The translations under genes were made by a program, and so were the position numbers. The notes below the pieces were generated by a model. The model was not told the origin of the DNA. It saw only the letters and a list, made by a program, of their open reading frames with translations, and did not search any database. Below are positions 1 through 4,985 of a stretch of DNA of 6,015 nucleotides, piece after piece (the stretch's first letter is position 1; the number at the start of each line of letters is the position of its first letter). The DNA is from an uncultured Clostridia bacterium (GTDB taxonomy: Bacteria; Bacillota; Clostridia; Oscillospirales; Ruminococcaceae). The stretch lies in contig CAMAJC010000127.1 in assembly GCA_945835425.1 (NCBI GenBank), forward strand, positions 1 to 6,015, read 5' to 3'.

Positions 1-158
1 CGGACGACGATAAAGATCTGGGAAATGTCCGGGTTTAGGTCCTGGGCGGCAACGATGCTGAGAATATTGAAAAACCGGCGGCTGAACAGCGCACAGATCC
101 GCTGCAACAGGCCGGGGCAGTTATTGGCAGTTACTTTGACAAGAATATCTTTTTCCAT
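1..158 (-). CDS. ilvN: Acetolactate synthase small (regulatory) subunit, N-terminal part
   Basis: The first 52 residues of a protein whose 3' end lies outside the window. It begins MEKDILVKVTANNCPG and shows the N-terminal ACT domain of IlvN/IlvH: a first beta strand (residues 4-11), the N-x-x-P-G turn (N13-G16), the LFSRR helix end (24-28), FNI (30-32) and a strand with PDISQIFIVV (43-52). In this family the ACT dimer binds valine and gives feedback inhibition, and the subunit raises the activity of the IlvB catalytic subunit. The ATG at 156-158 is chosen because AAAGGAA lies upstream at a usable distance and because the ACT fold starts at once. It lies downstream of ilvB on the same strand but 426 bp away, which is unusual because the pair is normally adjacent or overlapping. 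Whether it is cotranscribed through the structured gap or has its own promoter cannot be told; I found no convincing promoter. Identity is well supported despite the truncation. The symbol could equally be ilvH. Confidence 0.88.
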   Translation of the reverse strand, partial: MEKDILVKVTANNCPGLLQRICALFSRRFFNILSIVAAQDLNPDISQIFIVV

Positions 159-196
159 CTTTATACCTGTTCCTTTCTATATTTATAGGAATGCGT

Positions 197-232
197 TCAG
201 CCTTTAAATCAGACTTTAAATCAGCCTTTGAA
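197..232. repeat. Three tandem 12-bp repeats
   Basis: Three consecutive 12-bp units at 197-208, 209-220 and 221-232 read TCAGCCTTTAAA, TCAGACTTTAAA and TCAGCCTTTGAA. Each of the last two differs from the first by one base. They end 39 bp upstream of the ilvN start codon on the ilvN-coding strand side, just before its ribosome binding site. The third unit also forms the left arm of a small hairpin (223-228 with 234-239). They are either slippage-generated or binding sites in the ilvN leader; nothing here shows which. Confidence 0.7.
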
Positions 233-380
233 TAAGGCTCGTTTTCAGTATGAAAACTCGAAACTTTCCTTTTCGCGTTGGTCGCCCGCGTACCGACGGG
301 CTCGTCCCGGAAAAACGGACACTGAGCAAACGCGCCGGGTAGATTGATGATAAAACAGAGTTAATTACGGGATACAAGGT

Positions 381-410
381 TCGAAGACTGTAAGCTTGTC
401 GAAGCAGTCT
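381..410. repeat. Palindromic repeat, copy 1
   Basis: The segment 382-410 matches 498-525 with two substitutions and one single-base insertion, in the same orientation. It contains an inverted repeat AGACTG/CAGTCT (385-390 with 405-410, 14-nt loop). It sits next to the left arm of the three-way-junction fold, so the two copies bracket that structure. It resembles REP-type or small MITE-type intergenic repeats of bacterial chromosomes, but I cannot name the family. Confidence 0.65.
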
Positions 411-411
411 C

Positions 412-471
412 GTTTTGCAGCGACCGCGTACGCCTTGCGGTCGTTTTCCTGCGGAAAATAAACTGCAAAAC
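412..471. other. Perfect three-way-junction fold between ilvB and ilvN
   Basis: Three perfect helices nest with almost no unpaired joining bases. P1 is GTTTTGCAG (412-420) with CTGCAAAAC (463-471), 9 bp. P2 is CGACCGC (421-427) with GCGGTCG (437-443), 7 bp with a 9-nt loop, and starts at the base after P1. P3 is TTTTCC (444-449) with GGAAAA (453-458), 6 bp with a 3-nt loop, and starts at the base after P2. Only four bases (459-462) join P3 back to P1. All pairs are Watson-Crick, so the fold is equally possible in RNA from either strand; the ilvB-ilvN transcript would be the minus strand. I do not recognise it as any named riboswitch. It could be a folded regulatory RNA or the core of a mobile intergenic repeat flanked by the copies at 381-410 and 498-526. 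Confidence 0.6.
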
Positions 472-497
472 TGCCTTATCGAGCGTGGTCAAACGTC

Positions 498-526
498 CGA
501 AGACTGTGAGCCTGTCGAACAGTCTT
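498..526. repeat. Palindromic repeat, copy 2
   Basis: This is the second copy of the repeat at 381-410. It carries a perfect 8-bp inverted repeat AAGACTGT/ACAGTCTT (500-507 with 519-526, 11-nt loop). Between the two copies the outer stem arms are conserved, and the differences fall in the loop or at the arm edge, which is the pattern expected for an element defined by its hairpin. Confidence 0.65.
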
Positions 527-584
527 GCCCAGCTAACCCGCGTGCATCTGCGGCCGCGGCGAATCCAGTGCAGGCTGTGCCTGC

Positions 585-2252
585 TTACATTTCTAAGATC
601 GGTTCTTCGACGGATTTGCCGCCGGGGACCATGGGAAGGACGTTGATGTCCTTGTCGATGATGCAGTTGATGAGCACCGGTTCCTTGCAGTCGATGGCAG
701 CCTGCAGGACAGGACGGATATCCTCGCGCTTGGCGATGGTCATGGCTTTGACGCCGAAGCCCTCAGCCAGCAGCTCGTAGTTGGTCTTTTTGTCCAGGGT
801 CGTCTGGGAGTAACGCTTGCCGTAGAAGAGGTTCTGCCACTGGCGGACCATGCCCAGCACGCCGTTGTTGAACACCAGCTCAATGACCGGGATGCCGTAC
901 TTGGCGACGGTGGCCAGCTCGTTGCAGTTCATATGGAAGGAGCCGTCGCCTGCTGCGTTGACGACGATCTTGTCGGGGTTGCCCAGCTGTGCGCCGATAG
1001 CAGCGCCGAGGCCGAAGCCCATGGTGCCCAGACCGCCGGAGGTGATCATCTGTCTCGGATGGCGGAAGGTATAAAACTGTGCGGCCCACATCTGGTGCTG
1101 ACCGACTTCCGTCGTAATGATCGCGTCGTTATGGGTCACTTCGGAGAGCACCTCCAGGACTTCCTTGGGGGTGACGCCGTTTTCCGAAGCGGTGGTCTGC
1201 TGGAGCGGATATTCGGTCTGCCATGCGCCGACCTGACCCATCCACTCGGCATGGTGCGCCTGGGAAATCGTCTCGTTCAGGGCGGTCAGGATCGCCTTGG
1301 CGTTGCCTTTGAGGCGGATGTTGACGTCGACGTTTTTGTTAAACTCTGCGGGGTCGATGTCGATCTGGAGAATCCTGCAGCCGCGGCCGAAGGTGCCGGT
1401 GTCGCAGGTGACGCGGTCGGAGAAACGGGTGCCGACGGCGATCAGCAGGTCGCAGTCCTTAATGCAGTTGGACGCGGTCTTGGTGCCGTGCATACCCAGC
1501 ATACCGACATAACGGGAAGAGGTCTGGTCATAGCCGCCCTGGCACATCAGCGAGCAGGAAACCGGCGCGTCGACCTTCTCGACAAAGGCCGCCAGCTCTT
1601 CCGACGCATCAGCCGACAGAACGCCGCCGCCTGCGTAAATAAAAGGCCGTTTAGCGCTCTCGATCATCTCGACTGCTTTTAAAAACCAGCCGTGGTCGGG
1701 CATCGGCGGCTCCTCGATGGGAGCGGGCTCTTTATAAGTATACTCATATTTCTGCGCGGTAATATCCTTCGGGACGTCGATCAGGACAGGGCCTTTGCGG
1801 CCGGTCATGGCGATCCGGAAGGCCTCGCGGATGATATCCGCCAGCTCCTCGATCCGGCGGACCTGGAAGTTGTGCTTGGTGACCGGCATGGTCACGCTGG
1901 TGATGTCGACCTCCTGGAAGGAGTCCAGACCCAGCAGCGGGCTGGTGACGTTGCCGGTGATAGCGACCATCGGCACCGAGTCCATGAAGGCCGTGGCGAT
2001 ACCGGTGACCAGATTGGTGGCGCCGGGACCGGAGGTGGCGAGGCAAACGCCGACCTTGCCGGTGCTGCGGGCATAACCGTCCGCCGCGTGGGCTGCGCCC
2101 TGTTCATGGGAGGTCAGCACATGGCGGATTCCTTCACATTTGTACAGCGCATCGTAAATGTTCAGCACCGCGCCGCCCGGATACCCGAAAATCGTATCCA
2201 CCTTCTGCTCTTTTAAACATTCCAAGATAATTTCTGAACCTGTCAACAGCAT
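585..2252 (-). CDS. ilvB: Acetolactate synthase large (catalytic) subunit
   Basis: A 555-residue cytosolic thiamine-diphosphate enzyme. It condenses two pyruvates to 2-acetolactate, or pyruvate plus 2-ketobutyrate to 2-aceto-2-hydroxybutyrate, the first common step of Val/Leu/Ile synthesis. Visible motifs: GYPGGA (23-28); the catalytic Glu50 in SHEQGAAHAADGYAR; the N-terminal Pyr-domain stretch ATSGPGATNLVTGIA; a central FAD-binding domain; and the C-terminal ThDP motif GDGSFHMN (from 435) ending in NN (462-463). MVRQWQ with Trp472 is typical of biosynthetic AHAS and argues against glyoxylate carboligase, pyruvate oxidase or indolepyruvate decarboxylase. Length is normal for the family. I start at the ATG at 2250-2252 because AAAGGATGG lies 8 nt upstream. 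An in-frame ATG at 2262-2264 (four residues longer) has the purine run directly abutting it, and the longest frame starts inside the T-box terminator. Expression should be controlled by the T-box leader. The small-subunit gene lies downstream after an unusually long gap. Confidence 0.96.
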   Translation of the reverse strand: MLLTGSEIILECLKEQKVDTIFGYPGGAVLNIYDALYKCEGIRHVLTSHEQGAAHAADGYARSTGKVGVCLATSGPGATNLVTGIATAFMDSVPMVAITGNVTSPLLGLDSFQEVDITSVTMPVTKHNFQVRRIEELADIIREAFRIAMTGRKGPVLIDVPKDITAQKYEYTYKEPAPIEEPPMPDHGWFLKAVEMIESAKRPFIYAGGGVLSADASEELAAFVEKVDAPVSCSLMCQGGYDQTSSRYVGMLGMHGTKTASNCIKDCDLLIAVGTRFSDRVTCDTGTFGRGCRILQIDIDPAEFNKNVDVNIRLKGNAKAILTALNETISQAHHAEWMGQVGAWQTEYPLQQTTASENGVTPKEVLEVLSEVTHNDAIITTEVGQHQMWAAQFYTFRHPRQMITSGGLGTMGFGLGAAIGAQLGNPDKIVVNAAGDGSFHMNCNELATVAKYGIPVIELVFNNGVLGMVRQWQNLFYGKRYSQTTLDKKTNYELLAEGFGVKAMTIAKREDIRPVLQAAIDCKEPVLINCIIDKDINVLPMVPGGKSVEEPILEM

Positions 2253-2289
2253 ATTTAAATCCATCCTTTCCCGTACCGTCGTCCGGCCC

Positions 2290-2314
2290 GACAGGATAAC
2301 TCCACTCTCCTGTC
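2290..2314 (-). other. Hairpin between the T-box terminator and ilvB
   Basis: A perfect 7-bp inverted repeat, GACAGGA (2290-2296) with TCCTGTC (2308-2314), with an 11-nt loop. It lies between the U-run of the T-box terminator and the ilvB ribosome binding site. In the minus-strand RNA its left arm contains an AGGAG that is not followed by a suitable start codon. It may stabilise the read-through mRNA or serve as a processing site. It is not a second terminator, since no U-run follows. Confidence 0.4.
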
Positions 2315-2318
2315 CAAT

Positions 2319-2358
2319 AAAAAAAGCCCTCATCTCTTACCCTAAGAGATGAAAGCCC
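2319..2358 (-). terminator. T-box leader terminator of ilvB
   Basis: In the minus-strand RNA, UCAUCUCUUA (2352-2343) pairs perfectly over 10 bp with UAAGAGAUGA (2339-2330) around a GGG loop. The stem can extend through wobble pairs, and seven U residues follow (2325-2319). It lies directly after the T-box core, so it is the regulated intrinsic terminator competing with the antiterminator. Confidence 0.9.
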
Positions 2359-2585
2359 AGCTTCCACGGTACCACTCTTTTTGCCGTATCGGAATACACG
2401 GCCGCTCATGACGCATCCAGCAATGCGCTTCCCATAACGGAGGACACCGGACCCACCTACTCATTGCTTTTCAGCGGCCTGCTCAAGGGCGATGGAAGAT
2501 TTCCTTATCCGCACTGCCTTACACCAACCGGCAGTTCTCTGCGCCGAAACCGGAATTTCGTCCCTATCATTGCATTTGTGATATT
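2319..2585 (-). promoter_or_regulatory. T-box riboswitch in front of ilvB, probably tRNA-Ile
   Basis: A tRNA-sensing leader that allows read-through when the cognate tRNA is uncharged. The antiterminator core reads GAGTGGTACCGTGG on the minus strand (2377-2364). Its UGGU would pair with a tRNA end ACCA, fitting discriminator base A. Stem I is recognisable: the AG bulge (CAGAGAA), the distal helix ACTGCC/GGCAGT (2513-2518 with 2530-2535) around the conserved GGTTGGTGTAA loop, and the kink-turn side CCCTTGAG (2489-2482) opposite ATGATAGGG. The specifier loop on the 3' side of stem I contains AUC twice: 2493-2491, just before GCCC, and 2500-2498. Both read isoleucine. Stem III is GCCGTGT/ATACGGC (2402-2396 with 2389-2383). 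The terminator follows at 2358-2319. The T-box assignment is firm. Isoleucine specificity is inferred from the loop and from ilvB downstream. Confidence 0.93.
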
Positions 2586-2591
2586 TTCTGT

Positions 2592-2621
2592 ATTATATAA
2601 TAAAACGCGTGCCCTTGTCAA
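2592..2621 (-). promoter_or_regulatory. Promoter of the ilvB T-box transcript
   Basis: On the minus strand a perfect TTGACA (2621-2616) and a perfect TATAAT (2597-2592) are separated by 18 bp, predicting a start near 2585, immediately before T-box stem I. A small inverted repeat, CCCTT/AAGGG (2612-2616 with 2620-2624), overlaps the -35 box. With consensus boxes this is probably a strong constitutive promoter, leaving control to the T-box. Confidence 0.82.
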
Positions 2622-2715
2622 GGGAAAAATTGCCCTTATTTACAGCCACTTCTCTGCCGCCTATTAGGCAAACCGTCAGAGGAAAAATTTTACGAACATT
2701 CTTTTGCAAAATCTC

Positions 2716-2744
2716 TTGACAAAACGCGGCGAAAGGTGTATGCT
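2716..2744 (+). promoter_or_regulatory. Promoter of the dinB-like gene
   Basis: TTGACA (2716-2721) and TATGCT (2739-2744, four of six consensus bases) are separated by 17 bp, predicting a start near 2751. This gives a leader of about 108 nt before the ATG at 2859. It is divergent from the ilvB promoter, with roughly 95 bp between the two -35 boxes. Confidence 0.65.
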
Positions 2745-2753
2745 AAATATAAC

Positions 2754-2769
2754 AAACAAATATTTGTTT
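2754..2769. promoter_or_regulatory. Perfect 16-bp palindrome, candidate operator
   Basis: AAACAAATATTTGTTT is fully self-complementary and lies about 3 to 19 bp after the predicted start of the dinB-like transcript, a typical repressor position. It does not match the LexA box of Gram-positive bacteria (CGAAC-N4-GTTCG). I cannot name its regulator. AT-rich chance symmetry is possible but unlikely at this exact position and length. Confidence 0.5.
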
Positions 2770-2794
2770 AATATCTTATAAATATATGTCTATT

Positions 2795-2822
2795 CAAGTG
2801 TTTCATAAACGGAAAACACTTG
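2795..2822 (+). other. Hairpin in the leader of the dinB-like mRNA
   Basis: CAAGTGTTT (2795-2803) and AAACACTTG (2814-2822) form a perfect 9-bp stem with a 10-nt loop. It ends about 20 nt before the ribosome binding region (AGGGAATGGTG, 2844-2854). No U-run follows, so it is not a terminator. It could affect translation or mRNA stability, or be a protein-binding inverted repeat in DNA. Confidence 0.5.
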
Positions 2823-2858
2823 CAGCAAGGTAATTTATTGCTCAGGGAATGGTGAACC

Positions 2859-4100
2859 ATGCGGGAACGGATCATTTTGCACTCGGATATGAACAACTGC
2901 TACGCCAGCATCGAACGGAAGATGGACCCGACGCTGGAGGGAAAGCCGCTGATCGTCTGCGGTTCCAAAAAGGAGCGGCACGGGATCGTGCTGGCAAAAT
3001 CCCAGGAGGCCAAGGCTTTCGGCATCGTCACCGGCGAACCGGTCACGCAGGCTCATCAAAAATGCCCGGGACTGATCGAGGTACGGCCCCATTACGGGGA
3101 ATATATAAAGGTATCCAAAGCGGCGAAAGCAATCTATGCGCAGTACACCGACCTCATCGAGCCGTACGGACTGGACGAGTGCTGGCTGGACGTCACCGGC
3201 AGCACCCTGCTTTTTGGGGACGGCGAACAGATTGCAAACCGCATCCGGGAGGAAATCAAGGAGAAACTGGGCATTACCGTCTCGATCGGGGTCAGCTTCA
3301 ACAAGATTTTCGCCAAGCTCGGCTCCGACATGAAAAAGCCCGACGCGGTCACGGTCATTTCCCGGGAAAATTTTCGACAGAAGGTCTGGCCGCTGCCGGT
3401 GAGCGAACTGTGGGGTGTCGGGCACGCGACGGCGCGGAAGCTCTCCCCTTTCGGCATCCACACCATCGGCGATCTGGCGGCAGCGGACCGGGACGCGCTC
3501 CAGCGGATACTGGGGAAAGCAGGCCCGGAGCTGGCGGCCTTTGCCGCCGGAGAGGACACCTCCCGGGTCATGCCCGACGGCTATTGCTCCCCTGTCAAAA
3601 GCGTCGGCCACGGGGTCACGACGATGCAGGACCTGAAAAATAATGAACAGGTCTGGCTGATGGTCTACCGGCTGGCGCAGGACGTCAGCCACCGGCTGTA
3701 TCAGGCAGGTCTGGCGGCGACCGGCGTTTCCATCGCCGTCCGGGACACGGAAATGGTTTACACCGAGTATCAGGGAAAGACCGAGCTGGCGGTCTGCGAC
3801 CCTTATTCGATTGCCAAGACGGCCTTTCAGCTGTTTACGAAAAACTACCCCTGGGCGCAGCCGATCCGGGCGGTCACGGTGCGGGCAATTGGGCTGCGGC
3901 CGGAAAATGAGGCGGTGCAGCTTTCCTTTTTCCGCAGCGCTGCGCGGGATGAAAAGAAGGAGCGGCTCTCCAAGGCTGCCGACCGGCTCTGGTGCAAATA
4001 TGACAAAAACGTGGTCATGGCGGCGTCCCTCTGGCAGGAGGTTTATATGCCGCCGGAAGAAACCGTCAACCGGGTCATGCCGGCGCAGATGTACCGGTGA
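2859..4100 (+). CDS. dinB: Y-family DNA polymerase (DNA polymerase IV, DinB type)
   Basis: A 413-residue lesion-bypass DNA polymerase. The palm has catalytic Asp10 in HSDMNNCYASIE and Asp106-Glu107 in YGLDECWLDVTG, the three carboxylates that bind two metals. Tyr15 occupies the steric-gate position that excludes ribonucleotides. GVSFNKIFAKLGSDMKKP (144-161) is the conserved Y-family motif. The thumb helix-hairpin-helix is LWGVGHATARKL to IGDL (184-206). The little finger starts near KSVGHG (247-252). QLSFF (354-358) fits the QLxLF-type sliding-clamp-binding motif, followed by a charged tail. Length and domain order are those of complete DinB proteins. The MNNCY and DECWLD variants are those I associate with clostridial members; a UmuC label is possible but the clamp motif favours Pol IV. 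The ATG at 2859 is preceded by AGGG and GGTG. It stands alone as a transcription unit with its own promoter, candidate operator and terminator. No partner such as umuD or imuB is visible. Confidence 0.93.
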   Translation: MRERIILHSDMNNCYASIERKMDPTLEGKPLIVCGSKKERHGIVLAKSQEAKAFGIVTGEPVTQAHQKCPGLIEVRPHYGEYIKVSKAAKAIYAQYTDLIEPYGLDECWLDVTGSTLLFGDGEQIANRIREEIKEKLGITVSIGVSFNKIFAKLGSDMKKPDAVTVISRENFRQKVWPLPVSELWGVGHATARKLSPFGIHTIGDLAAADRDALQRILGKAGPELAAFAAGEDTSRVMPDGYCSPVKSVGHGVTTMQDLKNNEQVWLMVYRLAQDVSHRLYQAGLAATGVSIAVRDTEMVYTEYQGKTELAVCDPYSIAKTAFQLFTKNYPWAQPIRAVTVRAIGLRPENEAVQLSFFRSAARDEKKERLSKAADRLWCKYDKNVVMAASLWQEVYMPPEETVNRVMPAQMYR

Positions 4101-4117
4101 GATGGGACGCCCATAAA

Positions 4118-4157
4118 AAAACAGGTGTGCCGCTTTGACACACCTGTTTTGCTTTTT
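4118..4157. terminator. Bidirectional terminator between the dinB-like gene and the cyclophilin gene
   Basis: AAAACAGGTGTG (4118-4129) pairs perfectly over 12 bp with CACACCTGTTTT (4139-4150) around a 9-nt loop. On the plus strand the stem is followed by TTTT-GC-TTTTT. On the minus strand the A-tract at 4115-4121 supplies a U-run. It begins 18 bp after the dinB-like stop and ends next to the stop codon of the convergent cyclophilin gene, so it can serve both. Confidence 0.92.
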
Positions 4158-4158
4158 A

Positions 4159-4743
4159 TCAGTCGATGATTTTGACCGATTCGATGACCGGCTGGTTCTC
4201 ATATTCGACCGTACCGTTGTTGTCGACAACAATCGCGTCCTCACAGATCTGGTCGACGATCTCCATGCCGGAGGTCACATGGCCGAACGCGGCGTAGTCG
4301 CCGTCCAGGCCGGTATAGTCCTTGTGCATGATAAAGAACTGGGAAGAAGCGGAGTCCATCGAAATGCTGTTGCGGGCCATCGAGATGGTGCCGCGGGTAT
4401 GGGAAATCTTATTCTCGACGCCGTTGTTTTTAAACTCGCCTTTGATCGTGTTTTCGCTGCCGCCGGTGCCGTTGTGGTTGGGGTCGCCGCCCTGAATCAT
4501 AAAACCGGGGATGATCCGGTGGAAGGTCAGGCCGTCATAAAAGCCTGCGTTTGCCAGGTCCATGAAGTTCTGCACCGTGATGGGTGCGGTGTCGCCGTCC
4601 AGTTCGACGGAAATGGTACCGTAATCCTTGACCGTGATCTCGGCATGATGGATGCCGACCTTTTTGCTGCCGCAGCCGGTCATGCAGAGGACCGCCAGCA
4701 GTACACAGAGCGCCGCTGCGCACACTTTTTTCAGTTTCATCAT
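4159..4743 (-). CDS. Lipoprotein peptidyl-prolyl cis-trans isomerase, cyclophilin type
   Basis: A 194-residue foldase of the cyclophilin family, predicted to be anchored to the outer face of the membrane. The N-terminus MMKLKK is basic, followed by a hydrophobic helix and a lipobox-like MTGC with the lipidated Cys at residue 24. The cyclophilin domain spans about 34-194: YGTISVELDGDTAPITVQNF, then FHRIIPGFMIQGGDP (74-88) with catalytic Arg76 plus Phe81, Met82 and Gln84, then SMARN (121-125), SSQFFI (133-138) and LDGDYAAFGHV (146-156). By alignment to human cyclophilin A from memory, the cyclosporin-contacting Trp121 position is Gly145, and His126 is Tyr150. I chose the ATG at 4741-4743 because AAAGGA lies 8 nt upstream; the adjacent ATG at 4738-4740 is 11 nt away. 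The longer frame to 4845 reads through the promoter. It is a single-gene unit, convergent with the dinB-like gene. The likely role is folding of exported proteins; the client is unknown. Confidence 0.94.
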   Translation of the reverse strand: MMKLKKVCAAALCVLLAVLCMTGCGSKKVGIHHAEITVKDYGTISVELDGDTAPITVQNFMDLANAGFYDGLTFHRIIPGFMIQGGDPNHNGTGGSENTIKGEFKNNGVENKISHTRGTISMARNSISMDSASSQFFIMHKDYTGLDGDYAAFGHVTSGMEIVDQICEDAIVVDNNGTVEYENQPVIESVKIID

Positions 4744-4816
4744 ATAAACAATCCTTTCTTTACAGGAAATGCCGCGGTAACAGCAGCGTTTCCGTCTTGT
4801 TTGAGTGATCAGAGAC

Positions 4817-4845
4817 AGTATATCATATCTGCGGAAAAGATGCAA
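4817..4845 (-). promoter_or_regulatory. Promoter of the cyclophilin gene
   Basis: On the minus strand TATACT (4822-4817) matches five of six -10 bases and is preceded by TGA, giving an extended -10 element TGnTATACT. A weak -35, TTGCAT (4845-4840), lies 17 bp upstream. The predicted start near 4810 gives a leader of about 65 nt. Confidence 0.7.
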
Positions 4846-4855
4846 GAGAAGCGGC

Positions 4856-4884
4856 TTGATTCCATGGGGAAAAAATGGTAAACT
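4856..4884 (+). promoter_or_regulatory. Promoter of the serine-hydrolase-like gene
   Basis: TTGATT (4856-4861) and TAAACT (4879-4884) are 17 bp apart, and the -10 is preceded by TGG, an extended -10. The predicted start is near 4891, giving a leader of about 130 nt. Its -35 box is only 10 bp from the -35 box of the divergent cyclophilin promoter, so the two may compete for polymerase or share a regulator. Confidence 0.65.
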
Positions 4885-4904
4885 ATAAGAAACCTTGAAT
4901 TAAA

Positions 4905-4937
4905 GTGTTTTCTCCCGCCGAAGGCGGGAGAAAACGC
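4905..4937 (+). other. Very stable 15-bp hairpin in the leader of the serine-hydrolase-like gene
   Basis: GTTTTCTCCCGCC (4907-4919) pairs perfectly with GGCGGGAGAAAAC (4923-4935) around a 3-nt GAA loop. T4906-G4936 (wobble) and G4905-C4937 extend it to 15 bp. It starts about 14 nt after the predicted transcription start. No U-run follows on the plus strand, so it is not a normal intrinsic terminator for the gene. In the minus direction ACACTTTAAT follows, also a poor U-run. It may protect the mRNA 5' end, be a repeat element, or be a remnant attenuator. Confidence 0.6.
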
Positions 4938-4943
4938 GCCTGC

Positions 4944-4985
4944 ATACGCTGCATAGAAAGCAGAAAATTGAATAAATCAGCGTAT
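4944..4985 (+). other. Second inverted repeat in the same leader
   Basis: ATACGCTG (4944-4951) and CAGCGTAT (4978-4985) are perfect 8-bp inverted repeats with an AT-rich 26-nt loop. It lies between the 15-bp hairpin and the AGGAGG ribosome binding site (5011-5016), and the direct repeat TGCATA-cgc-TGCATA (4941-4955) overlaps its left arm. With the first hairpin it gives this gene a structured leader. No known riboswitch class was recognised. Confidence 0.45.

Larger units (their letters stand above)
159..584. other. Structured ilvB-ilvN intergenic spacer, no gene recognised
   Basis: This 426-bp stretch holds no ORF that I can support on either strand. It is dense in short repeats. From left to right: three 12-bp tandem units (197-232); AGCCTT/AAGGCT (223-228 with 234-239); GTTTTCA/TGAAAAC (241-247 with 251-257); CGCGTT/AACGCG (274-279 with 329-334), enclosing CGGG/CCCG (297-300 with 306-309); a palindromic repeat (381-410); a three-way-junction fold (412-471); a second copy of the repeat (498-526); and GCAGGC/GCCTGC (570-575 with 579-584), which abuts the ilvB stop codon. 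None of the hairpins is followed by a clear U-run in the minus direction, so I do not call a terminator. There is no T-box core (GGTGG-N-ACC) in front of ilvN. It may be an intergenic repeat insertion, an RNA processing spacer, or an unrecognised regulatory RNA. Confidence 0.6.

Noticed and set aside
258..380. Second T-box or other known riboswitch before ilvN
   Set aside because: GTCGGTACGCGGG resembles the T-box core only superficially; the invariant TGGNACC is missing and no specifier stem or terminator follows.
570..584. GCAGGC/GCCTGC hairpin right after the ilvB stop as a terminator
   Set aside because: The stem is only 6 bp and is followed by ACTGGATTCG rather than a U-run in the ilvB direction.
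415..780. Plus-strand open frame of 121 codons
   Set aside because: Starts within the repeat region and runs antisense into the ilvB 3' end; no ribosome binding site or motif.
2253..2333. N-terminal extension of IlvB beginning MRAFFIGQESG
   Set aside because: It would start inside the T-box terminator, has no suitable ribosome binding site, and precedes the point where AHAS homology begins.
2582..2596. CodY-like box overlapping the ilvB -10 region and start
   Set aside because: About five mismatches to AATTTTCWGAAAATT in an AT-rich promoter; too weak to call, though ilvB is a known CodY target in Bacilli.
2693..2706. LexA/SOS box candidate CGAACATTCTTTTG upstream of the dinB-like promoter
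   Set aside because: The left half-site is good, but the right half matches only three of five bases of GTTCG, and it lies upstream of the -35 box.
2835..4244. 469-codon minus-strand open frame across the dinB-like gene
   Set aside because: Antisense shadow that spans the bidirectional terminator; the plus strand encodes a complete Y-family polymerase.
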